A DNA stretch of 64,000 bases. Origin: an uncultured Hymenobacter sp. GTDB lineage: Bacteria; Bacteroidota; Bacteroidia; Cytophagales; Hymenobacteraceae. The notes under the pieces were generated by a model. That model worked only from the letters and a program-made list of their open reading frames with translations, was not told the DNA's origin and ran no database searches. Both the position numbers and the translations under genes were made by a program. Positions 42,609-51,127 of this stretch are shown piece after piece (the stretch's first letter is position 1; every line of letters starts with the position of its first letter). The DNA lies in the NCBI GenBank assembly GCA_913776615.1, contig CAJYPK010000046.1:1-64000 (forward strand). Direction: 5' to 3'.

Positions 42609-43745
42609 ATGCTACTTGCTTCTGTTTTCCGGCTCTCTTGCCTAGGCGCGCTGTGCAGCCTGACGCTGGCGGGCTGCCAATCCTCGGCGGCCGATGCCAG
42701 CGCTGCCACGCCGCCGCCGCCAGCGGCCCCGGCGCTGCCGGTTTTGCGCCTCGATACGGCCACGGCCGTTACCGTGCACGAGTACCCTACCACGCTGCAA
42801 GGGCGGGTGAACGTGGAAATCCGGCCCCAGGTAGCGGGCACCCTGGCGCGGGTGTACGTGGACGAGGGGGCCGCCGTGCGGGCCGGCCAGCCACTGTTCA
42901 AAATCAACGACCAGGTGTACCGGGCGCAGCTCGGCACGGCCCTGGGGGCTTTGAAGCAGGCCCAGGCCGCCCTGACCAACGCCCGGCTGGAGGTGGATAA
43001 ATACGCCCCGCTGGTGCAAAACCGGGTCGTGGCCCCCATCCAATTGCAAACGGCCCAGGGCAATTACCAGGCGGCCCGGGCGGCCGTGGAGCAGGCGCAG
43101 GCCGGCGTAGCGGCGGCGCGCCTTAGCGTGGGCTTTACCTCGATAAAAGCGCCGGTGAGTGGGTTTGTGGGCCTGCTGCCCAAGCGGGTGGGCAGCCTGG
43201 TGAGCCCCACCGACGCGGAAAGCCTGACGCTGCTCTCCGACGTGGGCGAGGTGTACGCCTACTTCACGCTCAGCGAAAAAGACTTCATTGCCTTCAAGGC
43301 GGCCTACCCCGGCGCTACGCTGGCTGACAAGCTGCGCCGCCTGCCGCCCGTGGCGCTGGTGCTGCCCGACGGCAGCCGCTACGCCCAGCCGGGCCGGGTA
43401 AGCGTGGTGGCTGGCCAGGTAGCGGCCGGCACCGGGGCCATCGGGCTGCGGGCCACTTTCCCTAACCCCGGCGGGCTGCTGCGCTCGGGCAATACCGGCC
43501 GCCTGCAACTGAGCCGCCGCCACCCCGGCGCGCTGCGGGTGCCCCAGGCCGCCACCTTCGAATTGCAGGATAAAACATTCGTGTACGTGCTGGGCGACAG
43601 CAATAAAGTGCGCCAGACCGAGGTGCGGGTGCTGGGCCAGAGCGGCCCCGACTACCTGGTGCAGGGCGTGCGGCGCGGCCAGCGCCTCGTCACTACCGGC
43701 CTCGACCAGCTGCGGGACGGGGCGCGCATTACGCCCACCAACTAA
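42609..43745 (+). CDS. RND efflux periplasmic adaptor (MFP) lipoprotein
   Basis: This 378-residue adaptor links the inner-membrane pump to the outer-membrane channel. A lipoprotein signal ends in LTLAGC. The biotinyl-lipoyl half-motifs are VEIRPQVAGTLARVYVDEG and FTSIKAPVSGFVGLL, flanking a helical hairpin (LKQAQAALTNARLEVDKY). The C-terminal barrel includes FVYVLGDSNKVRQTEVRVLG. It is the first gene of the operon; the pump follows after 19 nt. The ATG start is preceded by the direct-repeat motif. Confidence 0.93.
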   Translation: MLLASVFRLSCLGALCSLTLAGCQSSAADASAATPPPPAAPALPVLRLDTATAVTVHEYPTTLQGRVNVEIRPQVAGTLARVYVDEGAAVRAGQPLFKINDQVYRAQLGTALGALKQAQAALTNARLEVDKYAPLVQNRVVAPIQLQTAQGNYQAARAAVEQAQAGVAAARLSVGFTSIKAPVSGFVGLLPKRVGSLVSPTDAESLTLLSDVGEVYAYFTLSEKDFIAFKAAYPGATLADKLRRLPPVALVLPDGSRYAQPGRVSVVAGQVAAGTGAIGLRATFPNPGGLLRSGNTGRLQLSRRHPGALRVPQAATFELQDKTFVYVLGDSNKVRQTEVRVLGQSGPDYLVQGVRRGQRLVTTGLDQLRDGARITPTN

Positions 43746-43764
43746 GCGGCGACGCCTTTTTGCG

Positions 43765-46700
43765 ATGATAAAGCAATTCATTGACCGGCCGGTGCTGGCC
43801 ACGGTTATTTCCTTGATTTTGGTGCTGCTAGGGGGCGTGTCGCTCACGCGGCTGCCGCTCACGCAGTTCCCGGATATTGCCCCGCCCAGCGTGGTCGTGA
43901 CGGCTGTGTACCCCGGCGCCAACGCCCAGACGGTGGCCCGCACCGTGGCCTCGGCCCTGGAGGAGGCCATCAACGGGGTGGAAAACATGACTTACCAAAC
44001 CTCGTCGTCGGGCAACGACGGGTCGGTGTCGGTGACGGTGTACTTCAAGCTCGGCACCAATCCCGACCAGGCCACGGTGAACGTGCAGAACCGCGTGGCC
44101 CAGGTGACCAGCAAGCTGCCGCAGGAGGTGCTGCAAATCGGCCTCACCACCACCAAGCAGCAGAATAGTACCATCATGTACGTGGACCTCTACAGCGAGA
44201 ACCCGGCCTACAACGAGGTGTTTTTGCAGAACTACGCCAAAATCAACCTGCTGCCCGAGCTTAAGCGGGTGAGCGGCGTGGGCAACGTGCAGCTCTTCGG
44301 CGACAAGGACTACTCGATGCGGGTGTGGCTGAACCCGCGCCAGCTGGCGGCCTACAACCTGACGCCCGCCGAGGTGATGACCGCCATTCAGGACCAGAGC
44401 CTCGACGCGGCCCCCGGCAAGTTCGGCGAGGGCAGCCAGGAGGCGTTCGAGTTCGTGGTCAACTACGCGGGCAAGTTCAACCGCCCGGCGCAGTACGAGG
44501 ACATCATCATCCGGGCGCCGGCCGACGGCTCGGTGCTGCGCCTGCGCGACGTGGCGCGGGTGGAGCTGGGTGCCTACTCCTACGGCGGCGACTCGCGCCG
44601 CAACGGCCACCCCAGCGTCTCGTTCGGCGTCATCCAGACGGCCGGCTCCAACGCCAACCGCATCCAGACGGAAATCAACAAGCTGCTGGCAGCCAAGGCC
44701 AAGACTTTCCCTAAGGGCATCAAGTACGGCGTGCCCTACAGCACCAAGCGCCAGCTCGACGAGTCGATTGCGCAGGTGAAGCACACGCTGATTGAAGCCT
44801 TCGTGCTGGTGTTTGTGGTGGTGCTGCTGTTTTTGCAGGACTGGCGCTCGACGCTGGTGCCGGCGCTGGCCGTGCCGGTGGCGCTGGTGGGCACGTTTCT
44901 GTTCATGCAGCTTTTTGGGTTTTCGATTAACCTGCTCACGCTCTTTGCCTTGGTGCTGGCCATCGGCATCGTGGTCGATGACGCCATTGTGGTGGTGGAG
45001 GCCGTGCACGCCAAGATGCACGACGAGCACCTGGCCCCCCGCGAGGCCACCGTGTCGGCCCTGGGCGAGATTACTGGGGCCGTGCTCAGCATCACGCTGG
45101 TGATGGCGGCCGTGTTCGTGCCGGTGGGCTTCATTGAGGGGCCGACGGGGGTGTTTTACCAGCAGTTTGCCTTCACCCTGGCCATTGCCATCGGCGTGTC
45201 GGCCCTCAACGCCCTGACCCTGAGCCCGGCCCTGTGCGCGCTGCTGCTGAAGCCTCCCCACGGCGCGGACGCGGGCCAAGCCCTGACCTGGCGAGCGCGC
45301 GGCACGGCGGCCTTCAACGCGGGCTTCGCGGCCCTGACCACCCGCTACGTGCGCGGCCTGCGGGCGCTGGTGCGCCACCGCTGGCTGAGCCTGGCGGGCC
45401 TGGCCGGCGTCTTCGGCCTGGCCTTCTGGCTGCTGCAAACCACCCCCAAGGGCTTCATTCCCGACGAAGACAAGAACTTTGCCTTGTTTGCCCTGAACAT
45501 GCCCGCCGGGGCCTCGCTGCCCCGCACCAACGCCGCCCTGGCCAAGGCCAACCGCCTGCTGGCCCAAGACCCCGCCATCGCCAGTGCCAGCTCGGTATCG
45601 GGCTTCGATATCCTGAACTCGGCCGTGACGCCCAGCGGCGCGCTCGGGCTGCTGGAGCTCAAGCCGGCGGCCGAGCGCGGCCCGGTGCAGGCCGTGGGCG
45701 ACGTGCTGGCCCGCCTCAACGCCACGCTCGGCACCATTCCCGACGGCTCGTTTTTCGTGTTTGCCGACCCCACCGTGCCGGGCTTCGGCACCGTGGGCGG
45801 CCTGGAGCTGGTGCTGCAAGACCGCACGGGCGGCGCGCTGCCGACGTTCAGCAAAGTGGCCCACGACTTCGCGGCGGCCTTGCGGCAGCGCCCGGAAATC
45901 GGGCTGGCCACGGTCAGCTTCCGGGCCGACTACCCGCAGCTGGAATTACAGGTCGATGCCGTGAAGGCCAAGCAGTTGGGCGTGAGCGTGCGCGAGCTGC
46001 TGGGCACCGTGCAAGCCTACTACGGCAGCGCCCAGGCCTCAGACTTCAACCGCTTCGGCAAGTACTACCGCGTCATTGTGCAGGCCGACGTGGCCAGCCG
46101 GGCCACCGCGCAGTCGCTCGACGGCGTGTTCGTGCGCAACCAGGCCGGGGCCATGGTGCCGGTCACGACCTTGCTCACCCTTAAGCGCGTGTACGGCCCC
46201 CAGACGGTGGCCCACTTCAACCTTTTGAACGCCATTACGGTGAATGCCCAGGCCGCGCCGGGCCGCAGCAGCGGCGAGGCCATCCGGGCCGTGGAGGAGG
46301 TGGCCCGGCAGCACCTGCCGGCCGGCATCAGCTACGAGTGGACGGGCATGACGCGCGAGCAGATTGCCGCCGGCAGCCAGTCTGTGCTGGTGTTTGGGCT
46401 GTGCCTGGTACTGGTGTATTTCCTGCTGGCGGCCCAGTACGAGAGCTACATCGTGCCGCTGGCCGTGCTACTCTCCATCCCGACCGGCGTGCTGGGCGCG
46501 CTGCTGGCCGTGCGGCTGGCGGGCCTCGAAAACAACATCTACGTGCAGGTGGGCCTACTGATGCTCATCGGCCTGCTGGCCAAAAACGCCATCCTCCTCG
46601 TGGAGTTTGCCCGGCAGCGGCGGCAGGCCGGGCGGGGCCTGGCCCGGGCCGCCCTCGAAGCCGCCCGCCTGCGCCTGCGCCCCATCCTGATGACCTCGCT

Positions 46701-46935
46701 GGCCTTTATAGCGGGCCTGCTGCCGCTGATGCGCGCCACCGGGCCGTCGGCCATCGGCAACCGCTCCATCAGCGTGGGGGCGGCCGGTGGGATGCTCTCG
46801 GGCGTGGTGCTGGGGCTGCTCATAGTGCCGGTGCTGTTCGTAGTGTTTCAGGGCTTGCAGGAGAAAATCAGCGGAGTGCCGAGGGCGGTAAAGGAGCCGG
46901 CTCCCGCCGACTTGCAGCCTGTGGCCGCGCAGTAA
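43765..46935 (+). CDS. RND multidrug efflux permease (HAE1/AcrB-like)
   Basis: This 1056-residue proton-driven pump spans the inner membrane and extrudes hydrophobic compounds. It begins with FIDRPVLATVISLILVLLGG, has the proton-relay Asp pair in AIGIVVDDAIVVVEAV near residues 405-420, and duplicated membrane halves (helices 1-6 and 7-12) with large periplasmic loops. RFGKYYRVIVQADVASR lies in the second loop. The length is that of AcrB-type pumps. It is immediately downstream of the adaptor. The outer-membrane channel follows after a 256-nt gap containing a long hairpin repeat, which may modulate its expression. Confidence 0.95.
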   Translation: MIKQFIDRPVLATVISLILVLLGGVSLTRLPLTQFPDIAPPSVVVTAVYPGANAQTVARTVASALEEAINGVENMTYQTSSSGNDGSVSVTVYFKLGTNPDQATVNVQNRVAQVTSKLPQEVLQIGLTTTKQQNSTIMYVDLYSENPAYNEVFLQNYAKINLLPELKRVSGVGNVQLFGDKDYSMRVWLNPRQLAAYNLTPAEVMTAIQDQSLDAAPGKFGEGSQEAFEFVVNYAGKFNRPAQYEDIIIRAPADGSVLRLRDVARVELGAYSYGGDSRRNGHPSVSFGVIQTAGSNANRIQTEINKLLAAKAKTFPKGIKYGVPYSTKRQLDESIAQVKHTLIEAFVLVFVVVLLFLQDWRSTLVPALAVPVALVGTFLFMQLFGFSINLLTLFALVLAIGIVVDDAIVVVEAVHAKMHDEHLAPREATVSALGEITGAVLSITLVMAAVFVPVGFIEGPTGVFYQQFAFTLAIAIGVSALNALTLSPALCALLLKPPHGADAGQALTWRARGTAAFNAGFAALTTRYVRGLRALVRHRWLSLAGLAGVFGLAFWLLQTTPKGFIPDEDKNFALFALNMPAGASLPRTNAALAKANRLLAQDPAIASASSVSGFDILNSAVTPSGALGLLELKPAAERGPVQAVGDVLARLNATLGTIPDGSFFVFADPTVPGFGTVGGLELVLQDRTGGALPTFSKVAHDFAAALRQRPEIGLATVSFRADYPQLELQVDAVKAKQLGVSVRELLGTVQAYYGSAQASDFNRFGKYYRVIVQADVASRATAQSLDGVFVRNQAGAMVPVTTLLTLKRVYGPQTVAHFNLLNAITVNAQAAPGRSSGEAIRAVEEVARQHLPAGISYEWTGMTREQIAAGSQSVLVFGLCLVLVYFLLAAQYESYIVPLAVLLSIPTGVLGALLAVRLAGLENNIYVQVGLLMLIGLLAKNAILLVEFARQRRQAGRGLARAALEAARLRLRPILMTSLAFIAGLLPLMRATGPSAIGNRSISVGAAGGMLSGVVLGLLIVPVLFVVFQGLQEKISGVPRAVKEPAPADLQPVAAQ

Positions 46936-47027
46936 GGCCGCGCCATTCATTCCTTGCGAAACCGGGCTAGGGCCTGCTTTTAGCCTCTTTTTGAGACTGT
47001 TTGGGGTCTTGTGTTTTCTTCTAATTC

Positions 47028-47143
47028 GTCATGCTGAGCGGAGCGCAGCGCAGCCGAAGCATCTCTACCTCAATACTAACTCCTGACACTAGCAACGAAG
47101 CGGTAGAGATGCTTCGACTGCGCTCCGCTTCGCTCAGCATGAC
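47028..47143. repeat. Long hairpin repeat, copy 1
   Basis: A stem of GTCATGCTGAGCGGAGCG and its partner at 47120-47143 encloses a loop of about 60 nt. The inner stem GCATCTCTACC pairs with GGTAGAGATGC. The loop contains TAACTCCTGACACTAGCAACGAAGCG. It is an imperfect hairpin 116 bp long between the pump and channel genes. I recall similar intergenic hairpins in Hymenobacter genomes. Confidence 0.8.
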
Positions 47144-47191
47144 AACCTGAACGGTTTTTAGCAAATGATGAAGAGCCTTTCAATTTAAATT

Positions 47192-48613
47192 ATGACTTCC
47201 CGCCGCCTGCCTCTTCTCTTCCTGCTCCTGCTACTAGCCAGCGCCTGCCGGGTGGGCCAGAATTACACCCAGCCGGCGCTACCCGTGCCGGCGCAGTACC
47301 GCGCCGCGTCCGGCCCGCTGGCCATTACTGACAGCACCACCTTAGCCGACGTAGCCTGGCGTAGCCTGTTCCAAGACCCCGCCCTGCAACAGCTCATCGA
47401 CAGTGCGCTGGTGCACAACCTGGATTTGCAAGTGGCCCTGCGCAACCTCGAAAGCGCCGACCAGCTGCTACGCCAGGCCCGGGCGGCCTACGTGCCAACC
47501 GTGACGGCGCAGGTGGGAGCCACCTCCAACACGGCCTCGCGCAACAGCCTGGGCGGCATCAGCGCCGAGCAGTTTGTGGGCACGCGCACCGTGAAGGATT
47601 ACAACGCGGGCCTCACCGCCGCCTGGGAGCTGGACGTGTGGGGCCGCCTGCGCCGCCTGCAAGAGGCCGCCCGCGCCGAATATTTACAAACCGCCGAAGC
47701 CCGCAAGGCCGTGCAAACCCAACTGGTGGCTCAAGTAGCCCAGGGCTACTACGACCTGCTGCGCCTCGATGCCCAGCTCGCCATTGCCCACCGCAACACG
47801 GTGCTCAACGACAGCACCTTGCGCCTACTGCGCCTGCAATGGACGGCCGGGCTGGTCACCACGCTGGCCGTGGACCAGGCCACCGCCCAGCAGCAAGCCG
47901 CCGCCCTGCTCGTGCCGCAGCTGGAGCAAGGCATCATCGAGCAGGAAAACCCCCTGCGCGTGCTCACCGGCCAGGCGCCCGCCGCCGTATCCCGCGCCGC
48001 CACCGATGCGCCCCTCGCCCCGGCCGGTCCGCTGGCCGTGGGCGTGCCCGTGGCCCTGCTCAGCCGCCGCCCCGACGTGCGGGCCCGCGAGCTGGCCCTG
48101 GTGGCGGCCAACGCCCGCACCGGCGCGGCCCAGGCCAGCCTCTACCCCGCCCTGACGCTGAGCGGCACCACCGGCCTCAACTCCTTCGTGCTCAGCAACT
48201 GGCTGGCCGTGCCGGGCGGCGTGTTCACCGGCTTCGGGGTGGGGCTGGCGCAGCCGCTGGTGCAGCGGCGGCAGTTGCGCACGCAGCTGGAGCTGGCCCG
48301 CCTCGACCAGGAGCGCGCCGCGCTGGCCTTTCGGCAGGTGGTGCTCACGGCCGCCGGCGAGGTGTCGAGCGCCCTGGTGCGGGTGGAGAAAACCCAGCAG
48401 CAAGCCGCCCTGGCCGCCGCCCGGGTCGATACGCTGCACCAGGCCACCCGCCACGCCACCCTGCTGTTTCGCAGCAACCTGGCCAGCTACCTCGAAGTAC
48501 TGACGGCCCAGGGCAACGCCCTGCAAAGCCAACTGGCGCTGGTCGATATCCGCCGGCAGCAGTCGGGAGCCGTGGTGGAGCTGTACCGGGCGCTGGGCGG
48601 CGGCTGGCGGTAG
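47192..48613 (+). CDS. RND outer-membrane efflux channel (TolC/OprM-like lipoprotein)
   Basis: This 473-residue lipoprotein (signal ending LASAC) forms the outer-membrane exit duct. It has the two repeated OEP halves, each with a long helical hairpin and a strand pair: ALVHNLDLQVALRNLESADQ and LSGTTGLNSF, plus RPDVRARELALVAANARTG and LTAAGEVSSALVRVEKTQQQ. It ends with the conserved ALGGGWR. It is co-directional with the pump and adaptor and completes the tripartite system. Hairpin repeats of the same family flank it on both sides in opposite orientation. Confidence 0.93.
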   Translation: MTSRRLPLLFLLLLLASACRVGQNYTQPALPVPAQYRAASGPLAITDSTTLADVAWRSLFQDPALQQLIDSALVHNLDLQVALRNLESADQLLRQARAAYVPTVTAQVGATSNTASRNSLGGISAEQFVGTRTVKDYNAGLTAAWELDVWGRLRRLQEAARAEYLQTAEARKAVQTQLVAQVAQGYYDLLRLDAQLAIAHRNTVLNDSTLRLLRLQWTAGLVTTLAVDQATAQQQAAALLVPQLEQGIIEQENPLRVLTGQAPAAVSRAATDAPLAPAGPLAVGVPVALLSRRPDVRARELALVAANARTGAAQASLYPALTLSGTTGLNSFVLSNWLAVPGGVFTGFGVGLAQPLVQRRQLRTQLELARLDQERAALAFRQVVLTAAGEVSSALVRVEKTQQQAALAAARVDTLHQATRHATLLFRSNLASYLEVLTAQGNALQSQLALVDIRRQQSGAVVELYRALGGGWR

Positions 48614-48638
48614 GATTTTCCCGATGCTCCCCCAGGCC

Positions 48639-48744
48639 GTCATGCTGAGCGGAGCCGAAGCATCTCTACCGCTTCGTTGCTGGCGTCAGGAGTTAGTTCT
48701 CCGGTAGAGATGCTTCGACTTCGCTGCGCTCCGCTCAGCATGAC
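48639..48744. repeat. Long hairpin repeat, copy 2 (inverted relative to copy 1)
   Basis: GTCATGCTGAGCGGAGC and the partner ending CGCTCAGCATGAC form the outer stem, and GCATCTCTACCG pairs with CGGTAGAGATGC. The loop CGCTTCGTTGCTGGCGTCAGGAGTTAG is the reverse complement of the copy-1 loop with a few changes, so the two copies lie in opposite orientation around the channel gene. The repeat is 106 bp long. Confidence 0.8.
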
Positions 48745-48811
48745 GAGCGTTTTTTTTAACAACTTCCCAAACAGGCTTTTATTCTCATCTAGAACCTAGC
48801 CCCGCCCACGC

Positions 48812-49519
48812 ATGAAAATTCTACTAGTCGAAGATGAAAGGCTGCTTTCCGCGAGCATCAAAACGGTGCTGGAGGAGGATGGCTACGCCTGCGAAACGGC
48901 CTATACCTTCCGCGAGGCCGAGGACCGGCTCGTGACCCGGCTCTACGACCTGGTGGTGCTGGACTTGAATTTGCCCGGCGGACTGGGCTTCGAGCTGTTC
49001 GAGTACGTTAAGGCGATGGAAACCCGGCCCGGCGCGCTCATCATCTCGGTGCGCGACGGCCTCACCGACAAGCTACGCGGCCTCGACCTGGGGGCCGACG
49101 ATTACCTGGTCAAGCCCTTCCACCTCGACGAGCTGCTGGCCCGGGTGCGCAGCATCCTGCGCCGCCGCCACCCCGAGGAGCCCGCCGAACTCAGCCTGGG
49201 CAACCTGCGCTACCAGCTCGATACCCACGCCGTGACCGTGGCCGGCGCGCCGCTCAAGCTCACCCAGAGCCAGCTGCGCCTGCTCTACTATTTGCTGCTC
49301 AACCGCCGCCGCGTAGTGGCTAAGGAGTCGCTGTCGGACTACGTGCTGCAAGAAAACGTGGGTATGGTCGATTCGCTTGACTACCTCTACACCCACGTCA
49401 AGAACGTGCGCCAGAAGCTTAGGGCCGCCGGCTGCGACGTCAGCCTCGACACCGTGTACGGCTTGGGCTACACGCTGCACCAGGGCGGTGAGCGGGGGAC
49501 GTGCGCACTGGGCGAATAG
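48812..49519 (+). CDS. OmpR/PhoB-family response regulator
   Basis: This 235-residue regulator has a receiver domain (KILLVEDERLL, phospho-acceptor in LVVLDLNLPGG, Lys in DDYLVKPF) and a winged-helix DNA-binding domain at about residues 130-230 (LTQSQLRLLYYLLLNRRRVV and DYLYTHVKNVRQKLRAAG). The position usually written T/S-A before the switch reads SVRDG, which still keeps Ser. No intact histidine kinase is adjacent. The gene at 50001, cut by a Tn3 end, may have been one. The tandem 11-nt-spaced motif upstream of the RND genes is the type of site such regulators bind. That link is inference. Confidence 0.93.
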   Translation: MKILLVEDERLLSASIKTVLEEDGYACETAYTFREAEDRLVTRLYDLVVLDLNLPGGLGFELFEYVKAMETRPGALIISVRDGLTDKLRGLDLGADDYLVKPFHLDELLARVRSILRRRHPEEPAELSLGNLRYQLDTHAVTVAGAPLKLTQSQLRLLYYLLLNRRRVVAKESLSDYVLQENVGMVDSLDYLYTHVKNVRQKLRAAGCDVSLDTVYGLGYTLHQGGERGTCALGE

Positions 49520-49585
49520 ACACTGCCTTTAATGGTGCAGCTTAATTTCTGCAGCCTGGCAACGAATTTGTGTTCCTGACTTTGG

Positions 49586-49912
49586 ATGAAAAATATTCTG
49601 CTTCCCTGCCTGCTTGCCCTGGCCATCGCCGGCTGCCACTCGGCCCGGCCGCTCCAAAGCCCGCCGCTGCCGGCGCAATCCGCGCCGAACGGCTCCACGC
49701 TCATCATTTATTACGACGCCACCATCGGCAAGGCCAAGCTGCTCGAAGCGGCGCAGCAATACAAGGCCACCGTCATCTACCAGTATAATGAGCTCAACGG
49801 CATTGCCGTAACCATTCCGGCCTCCGCCACGCAGGAAGAGGCCATGCGCTTCTTCCAGAATGTGCCGGGCGTAGTATCGGTACAACCCGACGGGGTGAAC
49901 AAGCTGTATTAA
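49586..49912 (+). CDS. Lipoprotein resembling a stand-alone I9 peptidase-inhibitor domain
   Basis: This 108-residue lipoprotein has a signal ending LAIAGC. The mature part (STLIIYYDATIGKAKLLE, then ATVIYQYNELNGIAVTIPA, then MRFFQNVPGVVSVQPDG) follows the strand-helix-strand-helix-strand layout of the I9 propeptide/inhibitor of subtilisin-like proteases. No protease gene is beside it, so it may inhibit a protease encoded elsewhere, or bind its own partner. It follows the OmpR-family gene after 66 nt on the same strand. The fold call is from pattern only. Confidence 0.6.
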   Translation: MKNILLPCLLALAIAGCHSARPLQSPPLPAQSAPNGSTLIIYYDATIGKAKLLEAAQQYKATVIYQYNELNGIAVTIPASATQEEAMRFFQNVPGVVSVQPDGVNKLY

Positions 49913-50000
49913 GGCGCCGGGTGGGGCTAGGGCGAGCGCGGAGCGGGCGGCGAACAGCTACCCTCGATACGAGTGCAACTTTTCGGCCAACCTTCGTCCT

Positions 50001-50261
50001 ATGCCCACCAAACACTACAGCAAGCGGTTCATTGCCAGCCTCAAGCGCATCTATTTACTTGCCCTGCCCCTGATGCTGGTGGTGGTGCTGCTGGCTAACA
50101 ACGCCCTGCTCGACGCCTATTACGCCAATTTCTACACCCGGGCGCAACGGCAGGTAGTAAACGAGATAACGCAGCAGTGGCAGCAGCGCGGGCAGCTGCC
50201 GCCCCGCCCTGGCGTGCGCTACCGCCCGCTGCCGCCGGGCACCGCGCCCTACGCCTACTAG
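50001..50261 (+). pseudogene. Truncated membrane protein gene, cut by a Tn3-family terminal repeat
   Basis: The frame encodes 86 residues: a basic start, one membrane helix (LLALPLMLVVVLLANNALL) and an extracytoplasmic-looking segment rich in Gln/Arg and Pro. It is consistent with the N-terminus of a sensor kinase or other membrane protein. It ends at a TAG whose last base (50261) is the first G of a Tn3-type 38-bp terminal repeat. The stop is therefore created at the junction and the rest of the gene has been lost or displaced. It lies 88 nt after the I9-like gene. Confidence 0.55.
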
Positions 50262-50298
50262 GGGTTCTTCTTCCAAACGGGCGGATTTACACGCTAAG
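50261..50298 (+). mobile_element. Tn3-family 38-bp terminal inverted repeat
   Basis: The 38-base sequence starts with GGGGTTCTTC and ends with ACACGCTAAG. This is the length and the start/end pattern of Tn3-family (Tn21/Tn501-like) terminal repeats, whose ends read GGGG and ACGCTAAG by recollection. A TnpA tail ends inside it on the minus strand, as expected at the transposase end of such a transposon. No partner repeat was seen in the window. Confidence 0.7.
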
Positions 50299-50500
50299 CC
50301 ATCGGGTCGCCGGGATGGCGGAGTGGACGGCGGTGTAGCGGGTCCAAGTGAGCCGGGTTGGTGAAGGAGTATTTGCCCAGTCGGTTGATGTGCTCGTAGC
50401 GGCCGGGCGAGAAGTATGGGAAGTGGGCCTCGTTGACCGGATACCTTTCGGCCTGCAGTTGCTGGAGGACTTCCTTCATATGGATGGTGTTTCAGAGCAG
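50294..50500 (-). pseudogene. tnpA: Tn3-family transposase (TnpA) C-terminal fragment
   Basis: The minus-strand translation NTIHMKEVLQQLQAERYP, then VNEAHFPYFSPGRYEHINRLGKYS cut here into VNEAHFPYFSP and EHINRLGKYSF, and LRHPGDPMA, is the typical C-terminus of Tn3-family TnpA (the EHIN-G-Y-F block and a final LRPLR-like tail). A TGA stands where Trp is usual just before NTIHM (50492-50494). The rest of the gene is missing: beyond 50500 the sequence becomes the IS481 relic. The stop at 50294-50296 lies within the terminal repeat. Confidence 0.7.
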
Positions 50501-51045
50501 AAAGGCAACTTTACTGGTGCAGTCAATGGTCACAAAGAGATACTAGCGGCTTTCTTCGACCTACACTTCGGCAAAATCACTGTGCAGATAGCCGACTGGG
50601 TAGTCGCGAGATTTCTTTTTCGGAAGGCTCTGCCTGTCTTCGTTCAGGGGCAAGCGGCCAATGCCGTGGCGCGGAAAACAGCGGTGTAGCGCCGAGCGCG
50701 ACAAGTGTGGAATTGTGGGTTACAGCGCATATAGGAACTCATCCAATACTAACAGGGTGTGCCGGCGAAAAGCCATGGCAATAGACTCCTGTTCGGCCGT
50801 GAGCACCGTTAAAACCGGCTCTGGACCCATGCGCGCATCCCGCACGTCGGGACGTTTACGCCATATAATCACCATTTTCGACTTGATGCTGTAGCGCCTG
50901 ACTAAGTTTTATAGATTTTCTTGGCTGTGTTGAATAGCACGCTGTACCGCCTAAGTTGTGCGGGCGCTGCCATGGAGCACTTGCCCCGTAATGGTGAGCG
51001 AAACTCCGGCCCGGAAAATACTCCGTCACTCCTTGGGACTATACA
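50501..51045 (-). mobile_element. Truncated IS481-family element, copy 2, minus strand
   Basis: The left terminal repeat TGTATAGTCCC is seen on the minus strand ending at 51045, and the sequence runs down to about 50501. There it stops after GTTGCCTTT, corresponding to the FVAIDRTSKVAF position of copy 1. Between these points the DNA is clearly homologous to 12416-12970, including the same in-frame TAA after LYAL. Further stops are unique to this copy. The remainder of the stretch to 51127 shows no gene. Confidence 0.75.
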
Positions 51046-51127
51046 CCTACACTAGCGCCCTCATCATCGGTTTCCTTTCCGGATATTACGCACCTTTAAA
51101 GACTGGTTAAGAAGTAGAGCCCAGACC

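Noticed and set aside
43828..45864. A 678-codon open frame on the minus strand
   Set aside because: Antisense to the RND permease, with His/Arg/Gln-rich composition and no domain.
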